Positions 4,627-13,458 of a stretch of 18,370 bases of DNA are shown here, piece by piece. The translations under genes were made by a program, and so were the position numbers. Under the pieces are notes generated by a model. The model was given only the letters and a program-made list of their open reading frames with translations. It did no database searches and was not told where the DNA came from. Each line of letters begins with the position of its first letter. Positions within the stretch are counted from its first letter, which is position 1. Source of the DNA: CAZDCZ01 sp964504155. Lineage in GTDB: Bacteria > Bacteroidota > Bacteroidia > Bacteroidales > UBA12077. The stretch covers positions 1 to 18,370 of the forward strand of contig CAZDCZ010000061.1 of NCBI GenBank assembly GCA_964504155.1, in the 5' to 3' direction.

Positions 4627-7590
4627 ATGAAACAAAATTTAATTTCTTTAAAGATTACTTTGTCATTTGTGATTTTGTTTTTGTTAAGTTTTTCTGTAAG
4701 TGCGCAGATTAATATTACAGGAACAGTTATCGATGCAAGTAGTAGTGAACCTTTACCCGGAGTAACAATATTAGTTAAAGGGACAACAATAGGTACGACA
4801 ACCGATTTTGATGGGAAATATAGTATTGCTGTAACTAGTGATGCTACACTTGTATACTCATTTATTGGTTTTAAAAGTCAAGAGATACTTGTTAATAACC
4901 AAACAATTATTAATATTGGATTAGTAGAAGATATCGAAAAACTTGAGGAAGTTGTTGTTATTGGTTATGGTGTACAAAAGAAAACCGATAAAACAGGAGC
5001 TGTTTCAAATGTTAAAGCTGCTGAATTAAATGGGGGAGTTTTAACTGACCCAATTCAAGGTTTACAAGGAAAAACTCCAGGAGTAGTTATTACTAAAAAA
5101 GGTGGAGACCCTAATGGGGGATTTTCTGTAAAAATTCGTGGCTCATCGGGTTTATATTCCGGAACGGAGCCTCTTTATGTTGTTGATGGTGTGCCGGGCG
5201 TAGATCCTACTACTGTTGCATCAGAAGATATAGAATCGTTTAACGTGCTTAAAGATGCATCTTCTACGGCAATTTATGGTTCCAGAGGGGCAAATGGCGT
5301 TATTATTATTACCACAAAAAGTGGAAGTTCTAAAGATGGAGCAACAAAGGTGGAATTTAATAGTTATGTGTCTATGGATAATGTTGCTAATAGACTAGAT
5401 TTAATGTCAGCATCGGATATTAGAAAATATGTAGCAGACAATAATCTTACAGAGTTTCAAGATGGAGGAGCTTCTACCGACTGGCAAGACGAAATTTATA
5501 GAACAGGAATGTCTCAGGCATATAATTTAGCTTTTTCAAATTCAAATGAAAATTCAAATTACAGAGTATCTATTTCACATAACGATTATAAAGGTGTGGT
5601 TAATGGTAGTAATAAAGGCAGAACAATTGGACGTATTAATGTTAACCAAAAGGCTTTCGATGGCAAACTAAATATAGCAGCCGGACTTTCTGGAACTATT
5701 GAGTCGAACGAATATATTAAATACGATGGGTGGGGAACTCAGGATGTTTTATATCAAGCTTTCAGAAGAAATCCTACAGACCCTGTTTACGATGCTAATG
5801 GCGATTATTATGAAACATCGCGGGCATTTAATTATTTTAACCCTGTAGCTACAATTAACGATTTGCAGAACGAACGAGAAGCTAAACGTTTTTTAGGTAA
5901 TCTTAAGGCCGATTATGAAATTATTAAGGGTCTTATTGCCGGAGTTAATTTAGCTTATACGCGTAACGATCAAGAAAATTTTTATTTTGAACCTTCATAC
6001 ACTCCTACAACTACGACGGCGGGGGCAGGAAGTAGAACTTATGGTAACTTTGAATCGAAAATATTAGAAGCTACTATTAAATATAATACTACTATCAACG
6101 AAATGCATAATATGAATTTTGTTGGTGGATATTCTTTCCAAGAAGATATTTCAGACGGATTTTCTGCATATGGAACCGATGCTCAATCAGATTTTGTACA
6201 GTCAAATAATCTAAGTGCCTTAAATAGTGTAAATGCAGGAGATATATCTTCGTATAAAAATTCAAATCGCTTAATTTCTTTTTTTGGAAGAGGTGTTTAT
6301 AATTATAATTCGAAATATTATTTTACTGCAACAGTTCGTCGTGACGGCTCTTCTCGATTTGGATCAAATCACGAATGGGGTTGGTTTCCTTCAGCTTCTA
6401 TTGGTTGGAATATGAAAGATGAAAGTTTTTTAAAGGATGTTGATTTTCTCGATAAATTGAAGCTAAGAGTAGGATATGGATTATCTGGTAATCAAGAAAT
6501 AGGTTCTTATAACGATATTGAAACATATAGCCCTAGTGGAACTGCTATTGATCCGGAAACAGGAGAACAAATTATATCTTTTGTAGGTAGTCATAACCCT
6601 AATCCTAATTTAAAATGGGAAGAAAATTCTGAATTAAATATAGGAATAGACTTTGGTTTCTTTGCAAATAGAATATCAGGCTCATTAGAATATTACAGAA
6701 AAACAACATACGATTTATTAGCTCAGTACGAAGTTCCTGTTCCTCCAAATAAATATAGATACACTTTTGCAAATGCAGGTGAGATTCAAAATAATGGTTT
6801 CGAAGCGTTTATACAAATTTATGCAATAAGTAAATCTAATATCGATTGGAAAAGTTCATTATCATTTTCAACAAATAAGCAAGAGGTAGTTTCATTATCT
6901 GATAAAAATTATGATTTAGAGCAATTAAAAGAAGGTTGGATTTCAGGACCGGGTTTAGTTGGAGGTGAAAATTGGAGTCAAATAATTAAACCGGGTTATT
7001 CAATAGGTACTTTTTATATGCCTGAATTTGCAGCATTTTCTGCCGATGGAGAATTCCTTTTTTATACTGCAGCAGGAGGGGTAACACGTGATGTAACTCT
7101 AGCCGAAAGAAGAGAAGTAGGAAATGCTCAACCCGATTTTGTTATAGGATGGTCGAATTATTTTAAGATATATAAAAATTTCGATTTAAGCTTTTCTTTC
7201 AGAGCAGTATATGGATTTGATGTATTAAATGTTACTCGTTTGATCTTTGGAAATACAAATGTATTACCATCGCAAAATGCTTTGCGTTCTGCTCTTGACG
7301 ATGCTGCAGATGGAATGGACGATAATGCTACCTTAAGTAGCTATTATTTAGAAGATGGTTCTTTTATTCGTCTCGACAATTTATCTCTTGGTTATACTTT
7401 CGATACTAAGAAAATTAGTAATATAAGTAAACTGCGTGTATATTTTGCTTCAAATAATTTATTTATTCTTACAAAATATTCGGGAATCGACCCCGAAGTA
7501 AGTTATTCAGGATTATCTTTTGGAATCGATCAATATAATGTTTATCCTAAAACCAGAACATTCTCTTTAGGTGTTAATGTTTCATTTTAA
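4627..7590 (+). CDS. susC: SusC/RagA TonB-dependent outer-membrane transporter
   Basis: This is the import channel of the starch system. It moves maltooligosaccharides through a 22-strand outer-membrane barrel, driven by TonB. The 987-residue product has a signal peptide (1-26, cleavage after VSA), a carboxypeptidase-D regulatory-like domain (about 28-100) typical of SusC proteins, and the conserved EEVVVIGYG segment (107-115). The plug follows (about 116-235, with the patch PLYVVDGVP and later YGSRGANGVIIITTKSG), then the barrel, ending in a terminal beta-strand with a final Phe (NVSF). An in-frame ATG 24 bases upstream would add MYLINNFI ahead of a normal signal peptide, so 4627 is preferred. 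It lies 12 bases before susD and is certainly co-transcribed with it. The barrel shows no truncation or frameshift. Confidence 0.95.
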   Translation: MKQNLISLKITLSFVILFLLSFSVSAQINITGTVIDASSSEPLPGVTILVKGTTIGTTTDFDGKYSIAVTSDATLVYSFIGFKSQEILVNNQTIINIGLVEDIEKLEEVVVIGYGVQKKTDKTGAVSNVKAAELNGGVLTDPIQGLQGKTPGVVITKKGGDPNGGFSVKIRGSSGLYSGTEPLYVVDGVPGVDPTTVASEDIESFNVLKDASSTAIYGSRGANGVIIITTKSGSSKDGATKVEFNSYVSMDNVANRLDLMSASDIRKYVADNNLTEFQDGGASTDWQDEIYRTGMSQAYNLAFSNSNENSNYRVSISHNDYKGVVNGSNKGRTIGRINVNQKAFDGKLNIAAGLSGTIESNEYIKYDGWGTQDVLYQAFRRNPTDPVYDANGDYYETSRAFNYFNPVATINDLQNEREAKRFLGNLKADYEIIKGLIAGVNLAYTRNDQENFYFEPSYTPTTTTAGAGSRTYGNFESKILEATIKYNTTINEMHNMNFVGGYSFQEDISDGFSAYGTDAQSDFVQSNNLSALNSVNAGDISSYKNSNRLISFFGRGVYNYNSKYYFTATVRRDGSSRFGSNHEWGWFPSASIGWNMKDESFLKDVDFLDKLKLRVGYGLSGNQEIGSYNDIETYSPSGTAIDPETGEQIISFVGSHNPNPNLKWEENSELNIGIDFGFFANRISGSLEYYRKTTYDLLAQYEVPVPPNKYRYTFANAGEIQNNGFEAFIQIYAISKSNIDWKSSLSFSTNKQEVVSLSDKNYDLEQLKEGWISGPGLVGGENWSQIIKPGYSIGTFYMPEFAAFSADGEFLFYTAAGGVTRDVTLAERREVGNAQPDFVIGWSNYFKIYKNFDLSFSFRAVYGFDVLNVTRLIFGNTNVLPSQNALRSALDDAADGMDDNATLSSYYLEDGSFIRLDNLSLGYTFDTKKISNISKLRVYFASNNLFILTKYSGIDPEVSYSGLSFGIDQYNVYPKTRTFSLGVNVSF

Positions 7591-7602
7591 TTAAATTAAG
7601 TT

Positions 7603-9081
7603 ATGAAAAAGATATTATTAATATTTTCTACAATATTTATTTTTTCGATTGGATGTACAGATTTAGATGATAAATTATACGACAGAATCCCGTCTGATCG
7701 ATATCCTGAAAATGCAAAACAAGTTGCAACAGTGGCTGTTCCTACTTATTCGGCAATGCGAGATTTCCTTGATTGGGGAGGATGGTGGTTTTGCCAGGAA
7801 ATACCAAGCGACGAAATGACTGCTCCAACTCGCGATACCGATTGGGACGATGGTGGTAAATGGAGAGTACTGCATCAACATACTTGGACTAATAATACCG
7901 AAGCAATTAATGCAATGTGGGGTACCTTTTATAATGGTATTTTCGAAGCCAATAAAGCTATTGAATTTATGGGCGATGTTACAGAAAATCCTGAAGGACA
8001 AGAAGTAGTTGCTAAGTTAAAAATTATGAGAGCATATTATTATTATCTGCTTATCGATAATTACGGTAATGTACCTTATGTTATATCATTTTCTGATGCT
8101 CCTGAATTTCCGGAGAAAACAGATAGAGCAATTATTTACGATAACATTGTTGCTGATGTTGAAGAAAGTTTACAGTATTTATCGACAGGAAGCACAAAAA
8201 CTGCTGTTACAAAAGGAATGACCTATTCGTTATTAGCTAAGTTATATATTAACTCCGAAGTGTATAGCGGAACTCCTCAATGGCAGAAAGCCGAAGATTA
8301 TTGCGATAGTGTAATTGAAAGATGCAATTATTCTTTAGATAATAATCCTTTAGATCCTTTTGTTACAAATAATGAAGGTTCTTTCGAGAATATTTTCGTA
8401 ATACCTTACGACGAAGATAATTATAAAGGATTTAATTTACACATGAGGACTTTGCATTATGCAAGTAATAAAACTTTCAATATGTCTGCAGGTCCTTGGA
8501 ATGGTTTTGCTGTTATGGAAGATCATTACAATACATATTCCGAGAACGATTTAAGAAAAGATTATTTTCTTGTAGGACAACAATACGATTATAATGGAAT
8601 ACAGTTAACCGACGAAGGTGCCGATGGTGCTTTGTTAATTTTTAACCCTCATATTCCGGCTCTCGAAATAGACGCTTCGCATACTGCCGAAGAAATTAGA
8701 ATGTCGGGAGCTAGAGTTGTTAAGTTTGAAATAAAACTTGGAGCTAAAGCTAATTTAAGTAACGATTTTCCAATTTTCCGTTATGCCGATATTTTACTAA
8801 TGAAAGCTGAAACTATGGTACGTCAAGGCGAAAATGGTGATGAGTATATTAATGAAGTGCGTAACAGAGCAGGAATTGGAGACTTAACTGGTGCAACTAT
8901 AGATGATGTGTTAGCAGAAAGAGGAAGAGAAATGTTTTGGGAAGCTCATCGTCGTCAAGATTTAATACGATTTGAAAAATTTAATGATGCATGGTGGGAA
9001 AAAGATGCTTCTTCACCAGATAGGAATATATTTCCTATACCTCAATGGGCAATTGATGCAAATCCTAATTTAGCTGAATAA
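7603..9081 (+). CDS. susD: SusD/RagB surface glycan-binding lipoprotein
   Basis: SusD sits as a lid on SusC and captures alpha-glucan for import. The 492-residue product has a lipoprotein signal (FSIGC, lipid Cys18) and the all-helical TPR-like SusD fold. The C-terminal family signature is clear: ERGREMFWEAHRRQDLIRF (439-457). An aromatic cluster DWGGWWFC follows shortly after the N-terminus, in the region where starch-binding SusD proteins place sugar-stacking tryptophans; a binding role is inference. The length matches the family. The start is the only sensible ATG, 12 bases after susC. Assignment to starch rests on the neighbouring amylases, not on SusD itself. Confidence 0.95.
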   Translation: MKKILLIFSTIFIFSIGCTDLDDKLYDRIPSDRYPENAKQVATVAVPTYSAMRDFLDWGGWWFCQEIPSDEMTAPTRDTDWDDGGKWRVLHQHTWTNNTEAINAMWGTFYNGIFEANKAIEFMGDVTENPEGQEVVAKLKIMRAYYYYLLIDNYGNVPYVISFSDAPEFPEKTDRAIIYDNIVADVEESLQYLSTGSTKTAVTKGMTYSLLAKLYINSEVYSGTPQWQKAEDYCDSVIERCNYSLDNNPLDPFVTNNEGSFENIFVIPYDEDNYKGFNLHMRTLHYASNKTFNMSAGPWNGFAVMEDHYNTYSENDLRKDYFLVGQQYDYNGIQLTDEGADGALLIFNPHIPALEIDASHTAEEIRMSGARVVKFEIKLGAKANLSNDFPIFRYADILLMKAETMVRQGENGDEYINEVRNRAGIGDLTGATIDDVLAERGREMFWEAHRRQDLIRFEKFNDAWWEKDASSPDRNIFPIPQWAIDANPNLAE

Positions 9082-9128
9082 ATCACTAAATTTATATATA
9101 AAATAAACAATAACTAAAACTTAAAATT

Positions 9129-10607
9129 ATGAAACTAAAAAAATTATTAAAATTATCATGGATGTTTGTAGCAGCTTTAATGATTACATTTACAGCATGT
9201 GACGATGATGACGATGGAGGAGGAGACCCTGGAAATATAGTTGAAGATGGAGTTTATGTTAAAGGTGCTGGAACAGCATTAACAACTTTAGATGCAAAGG
9301 GATTAATGCAAGTTGCTAAAAATGAAGTTGTTCAAGAAAATCGCAGTTCATTACTAGAACTTTATGTAGCTGTAAAAACAGGTACTGATGGATTTAATAT
9401 TGTAGTTGTTACAGGTGGAGAAGAAACAGTTTATGGTCCTGGTAGCGATTTTGCAATTGTTGCTGAAGCAGATTTAAATAATGATGAGCCTAAAGAAGGA
9501 TTATGGAAAGGTTCTTACGAAGAAACAGCTACTCAGTTTACTGTTCCTGAAGATGGTCTTTATCATGTAATGCTTGATACAGAATTAAATAAAATAGCTA
9601 TTGCAAGAGTTAAGTGGGGATTAATTGGTGCCGCTACTCCTGGTGGATGGGGCGATAACACTGAAATGACAACTACTTTTGACTTAAATAAAATGGAATT
9701 TGTAGTTGATGAAGTTACAATGTTAGAATCTGAATATAAATTCCGTTATTCTAATGGTTGGAAAGTTATATTAGATACTGTTGTTGATTTAGGTGAAGGT
9801 AAAACTGGTGTTAAAGTAAATTCTAATTTTGGTGGTTCATTAGATAACTTAGTTGCTGGTGGTGATAATATCGCACAATCAACTTATGCTGTATATAAAT
9901 ATACAATGACTTGGGAATTAGGTGTTGGAACAACTGTTACTGAAGAATATGTAAAAGAAGGTGAAGTATTAGCTGAATACCCAGATTCTATGTATATTGT
10001 TGGTTCTGCTACTGCTTATGGATGGGATACTCCTGGAGATCATGCAACTGCTGCAATGCACAAAATCGCCGGAGGTGGTGACAATGATGGTATTTTTTGG
10101 AAAATATGTCATTTAGCTGCAGGAGAAGGTTTTAAATTAGCTGCTAGTGGCTGGGGCGATCCAAACTTAGGATTTGCTGAAGTAAATGAATTCGATGCAG
10201 AAGGTGTAACTGTTAGTGATAATGGTGGTAATATGTCTGTTGTAGATGGAGGAATGTACATAGTAGTTCTTGATTTACGTAACGATTTAGCTAAAGTGTC
10301 TATTAAAACCGCTGCTGTATATGGTATTGGTGATGCATTTGGCACATGGGACGAAGATGTTGCTGCTAATTTATTTACAGTAGATAATACAGCTAAAACA
10401 TTAACATCTCCAGCTTTACCTGCAAGCAATAGTATCCGTATGTATGCTAGCCATGCTTGGATTCCTGCTTGGTGGAATGCTGAATTTAATGTTTACGATA
10501 CAGCAATTGAATACAGAAACGACGGTGGAGATCAAGATGCTGTTGCTGGAACTGCTGGTCAAGTTATTACATTGACATTTGATGATAATACCGGTTCAAT
10601 CCAATAA
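9129..10607 (+). CDS. SusE-like multi-module starch-binding lipoprotein
   Basis: This surface lipoprotein probably holds starch near the SusCD complex. The 492-residue product has lipobox FTAC (lipid Cys24) followed at once by five Asp and a Gly run, an acidic stretch like the surface-export signals of Bacteroidota lipoproteins. Four beta-rich modules can be traced: about 37-160, 162-270 (opening WGLIGAATPGGW), 288-393 (opening MYIVGSATAYGW) and 396-492 (opening VYGIGDAFGTW). The shared GxxxxxGW/GTW opening marks repeats of the SusE/SusF-type starch-binding fold. The last carries WIPAWWN, plausible sugar-stacking aromatics. Codon use is unusually skewed to GGT, GCT and GTT, suggesting very high expression. 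It lies 47 bases after susD and is followed by a terminator. Its position and architecture match SusE; the exact ligand is inferred. Confidence 0.85.
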   Translation: MKLKKLLKLSWMFVAALMITFTACDDDDDGGGDPGNIVEDGVYVKGAGTALTTLDAKGLMQVAKNEVVQENRSSLLELYVAVKTGTDGFNIVVVTGGEETVYGPGSDFAIVAEADLNNDEPKEGLWKGSYEETATQFTVPEDGLYHVMLDTELNKIAIARVKWGLIGAATPGGWGDNTEMTTTFDLNKMEFVVDEVTMLESEYKFRYSNGWKVILDTVVDLGEGKTGVKVNSNFGGSLDNLVAGGDNIAQSTYAVYKYTMTWELGVGTTVTEEYVKEGEVLAEYPDSMYIVGSATAYGWDTPGDHATAAMHKIAGGGDNDGIFWKICHLAAGEGFKLAASGWGDPNLGFAEVNEFDAEGVTVSDNGGNMSVVDGGMYIVVLDLRNDLAKVSIKTAAVYGIGDAFGTWDEDVAANLFTVDNTAKTLTSPALPASNSIRMYASHAWIPAWWNAEFNVYDTAIEYRNDGGDQDAVAGTAGQVITLTFDDNTGSIQ

Positions 10608-10625
10608 ATAAAATAAATTTAAATT

Positions 10626-10657
10626 AAAGGTGTGTTTCGGCACACCTTTTCTTTTTT
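10626..10657 (+). terminator. Terminator between the SusE-like gene and the amylase gene
   Basis: The stem AAAGGTGTG (10626-10634) pairs with CACACCTTT (10641-10649) around a TTTCGG loop and is followed by a T-rich tail (to 10657). It starts 19 bases after the SusE-like stop and ends 20 bases before the amylase ATG. There is no room for a full promoter after it, so downstream genes probably depend on partial read-through, giving a step down in expression. Confidence 0.85.
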
Positions 10658-10677
10658 ACATTTTTAGAATATAAAGT

Positions 10678-13452
10678 ATGAGTATAAGGTCTTTAATAAT
10701 TGCAGTTATTGTAAATATAAGTATAATATTTCCTGCTTTCTCTCAGGTTGTAATTTCCGAACCCGAATTTCCAACAGCTACAGAGTCAGTAATTATTACT
10801 TTTGATGCTGCACAAGGGAACCAAGAATTAAAAGACTATTCAGGTGATATTTATGCTCATACAGGTCTTATTACAAATTTGAGTTCTAGTAGTAGCGATT
10901 GGAAACATGTTATTGCCGATTGGGGAGAGAATACCGAGAAAGCTAAACTTACAAAAGTATCGGATAATTTATATAAACTAGAAATACAGCCAAGTATAAA
11001 AGAATTTTACGGAGTTGGTGAAGACGAAGAAGTGCTTAAAATGGCCTTTGTGTTCAGAAATTCCGATGGTTCAAAGGTTGCTCGTGAAGCTGATGGAAGT
11101 GATATTTTGTGTAATGTATATCCTGAAGGATTAAATATAAATATTTCTTCGCCAACAAACGATTATATAATTACCACGGGCGAAATAGTTGAAATAAATG
11201 CCTCGTCGAACGATGCCGATAGTATGTTTTTATATATCGACGATATTCTTGTTTCGGAATTGCAGGGAACAACAATAGCTTATTCTCATACAGAAAATAT
11301 TGCAGGTTCACATAAAATAAAAATTAAAGCCCAAAAAACAGAAGAAATAGAAAGCGATTCGGTGTATTATTTTGCTCGAGGAAGCAATACTGTTGCAGAA
11401 TTACCTGTCGGCTGGATTAAAGGAATAAATTATTTGTCTGAAGATTCGGTTGGTCTGGTGCTTTTTGCTCCGAATAAAGAATTTGTTTTTGTTATTGGTG
11501 ATTTTACCGATTGGCGACTCGATGAAAAATTTTTAATGAATATAACTCCTGATGGAAATTATTATTGGATAAGCGTTGAAAATCTAACACCAAAACAAGA
11601 ATATGTTTTTCAGTATTATATCGATGGTGAGATGAGAATTGCCGATCCTTATACCGAGAAAATATCTGATCCTTATAACGATAAATATATTACAAACGAT
11701 ACATACCCAAATTTAATATCTTACCCCGAAGGGGAAACAAATCAAATAGCTTCGGTATTGCAAACAAATCAAGATGAATATCAATGGAAGAATAGTGATT
11801 TTGTTGCCGAAGAAAAGGGAAATTTAGTGATTTACGAGTTGCATATTAGAGACTTTATAGCAAAGCATAATTATAAAACATTAACCGATACTCTTAATTA
11901 TCTCGATACTTTAGGCATTAATGCAATAGAATTAATGCCAATAAACGAGTTCGAAGGAAACGAAAGTTGGGGATATAATCCGTCTTTCTATTTTGCTCCC
12001 GACAAATATTATGGTCCAAAAAACGATTTAAAAGCTTTTGTAGATTCATGCCACGGAAGGGGTATTGCTGTTATTATAGATATGGTATTGAACCATTCAT
12101 ATGGACAATCGCCTTTAGTTAGAATGTATTTTAACGCTTCGGCAGGTGAATACGGACAGCCAACGGCAGAAAATCCATGGTATAACGAAACTTCACCTAA
12201 TTCGTCATATTCTTGGGGTTTCGATTTTAATCACGAAAGTGATTATACAAAAGAATTTGTAGATAGTGTTAACAGATTTTGGTTAGAAAAATATAAAATT
12301 GATGGATTCCGTTTCGATTTTACTAAAGGATTTACTAATACTCCCGGAGATGGTTGGAATTACGATATCTCAAGAATAAATATTTTAAAACGTATGGCAC
12401 TTAAAATTTGGGAAGTAAATCCCGGTGCTTATGTTATTCTCGAACATTTAACCGATAATACAGAAGAAAAAGAATTAGCCAATTTTGGTATGATGCTTTG
12501 GGGAAATATGAATCACGAATATAATGAAGCTACAATGGGATATCCTTCTGATATCGACGGAATATCGTATAAAGAACGTGGATGGAGTAGTCCTAACTTA
12601 GTTGGATATATGGAAAGCCACGACGAAGAAAGATTAATGTATAAAAACTTACAATGGGGAAATTCTATTGAGGGATATAACATTAAAGACTTATATATTG
12701 CTTTGAAACGAGTAGAACTTGCAGCAAATTTTTTCATCACAGTACCGGGCCCGAAAATGATATGGCAATTTGGAGAGTTAGGATACGATGTTTCTATCGA
12801 TGTGCCTTGTAGGGTTTGTAATAAACCAATACTGTGGGATTATTTTTTATCAAACAGAAAAAAACTGTATTATGTATTTAGAGCATTGAATAATTTGAAA
12901 ATTAATTATGATGTTTTTTCTACCGATAATTTTGACTTAATTCAAACAGGAAATTCCAAGATATTACATTTGTTCGGCGATGTAATGAATGTAGTTATTT
13001 TAGGAAATTTCGATATAGAAACAAAAGATATTAATCCTTCATTTTCAAATACAGGCGACTGGTACGAATTTTATACCGGCGATACTTTAAATGTAAGCAA
13101 TACAGAAGAATTAATTTCATTACTGCCCGGAGAATATCGATTATATACTTCAATTAAGTTGGGTAAGCCTGATATTCCTGCATCAATAAACAATTTGAAG
13201 AATAAGAAAATAGAAAAGATAAAGGTTTTTCCAAATCCATCGAAAGATATTTTCTATTTTAACATAGAAGATAACAAAATACTAAACGGACAATTATTTA
13301 TTTATAATGTTCAAGGTAAATTAATTTATAATAAGATACTCAGCTCGAACAATATAGTAGAATACAATGCTGCTAAAATGAATAATGGTATTTACTTTTA
13401 TAAAATAGTAGGTAATGAAAACATTTATTCGGGGAAATTAATAAAGCAATAA
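10678..13452 (+). CDS. T9SS-secreted multi-domain GH13 alpha-amylase
   Basis: This secreted enzyme cuts internal alpha-1,4 links in starch. The 924-residue product has a signal peptide (about 1-22), an N-terminal beta region (about 25-150) of the kind found with these amylases, an Ig-like domain (about 155-235) and a CBM48-like domain (about 250-340). A GH13 barrel follows (about 385-740), then a C-terminal beta domain and a type A T9SS sorting domain (848-924; FPNPSKDIF, then NGIYFYKI). GH13 catalytic motifs are intact: DMVLNH (468-473), GFRFD with nucleophile Asp547, VILEH with acid/base Glu589, and SHDE with Asp649. Region IV has Ser-His-Asp rather than the usual Asn-His-Asp. It sits 6 bases before the phosphatase gene. 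The exact specificity (amylase or pullulanase-like) is not resolved. Confidence 0.92.
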   Translation: MSIRSLIIAVIVNISIIFPAFSQVVISEPEFPTATESVIITFDAAQGNQELKDYSGDIYAHTGLITNLSSSSSDWKHVIADWGENTEKAKLTKVSDNLYKLEIQPSIKEFYGVGEDEEVLKMAFVFRNSDGSKVAREADGSDILCNVYPEGLNINISSPTNDYIITTGEIVEINASSNDADSMFLYIDDILVSELQGTTIAYSHTENIAGSHKIKIKAQKTEEIESDSVYYFARGSNTVAELPVGWIKGINYLSEDSVGLVLFAPNKEFVFVIGDFTDWRLDEKFLMNITPDGNYYWISVENLTPKQEYVFQYYIDGEMRIADPYTEKISDPYNDKYITNDTYPNLISYPEGETNQIASVLQTNQDEYQWKNSDFVAEEKGNLVIYELHIRDFIAKHNYKTLTDTLNYLDTLGINAIELMPINEFEGNESWGYNPSFYFAPDKYYGPKNDLKAFVDSCHGRGIAVIIDMVLNHSYGQSPLVRMYFNASAGEYGQPTAENPWYNETSPNSSYSWGFDFNHESDYTKEFVDSVNRFWLEKYKIDGFRFDFTKGFTNTPGDGWNYDISRINILKRMALKIWEVNPGAYVILEHLTDNTEEKELANFGMMLWGNMNHEYNEATMGYPSDIDGISYKERGWSSPNLVGYMESHDEERLMYKNLQWGNSIEGYNIKDLYIALKRVELAANFFITVPGPKMIWQFGELGYDVSIDVPCRVCNKPILWDYFLSNRKKLYYVFRALNNLKINYDVFSTDNFDLIQTGNSKILHLFGDVMNVVILGNFDIETKDINPSFSNTGDWYEFYTGDTLNVSNTEELISLLPGEYRLYTSIKLGKPDIPASINNLKNKKIEKIKVFPNPSKDIFYFNIEDNKILNGQLFIYNVQGKLIYNKILSSNNIVEYNAAKMNNGIYFYKIVGNENIYSGKLIKQ

Positions 13453-13458
13453 AATAAT

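Noticed and set aside
7675..8001. 108-codon minus-strand frame inside susD
   Set aside because: It is fully antisense to a well-supported gene.
10109..10429. 106-codon minus-strand frame inside the SusE-like gene
   Set aside because: It is antisense to a strongly codon-biased gene, where such shadow frames are expected.
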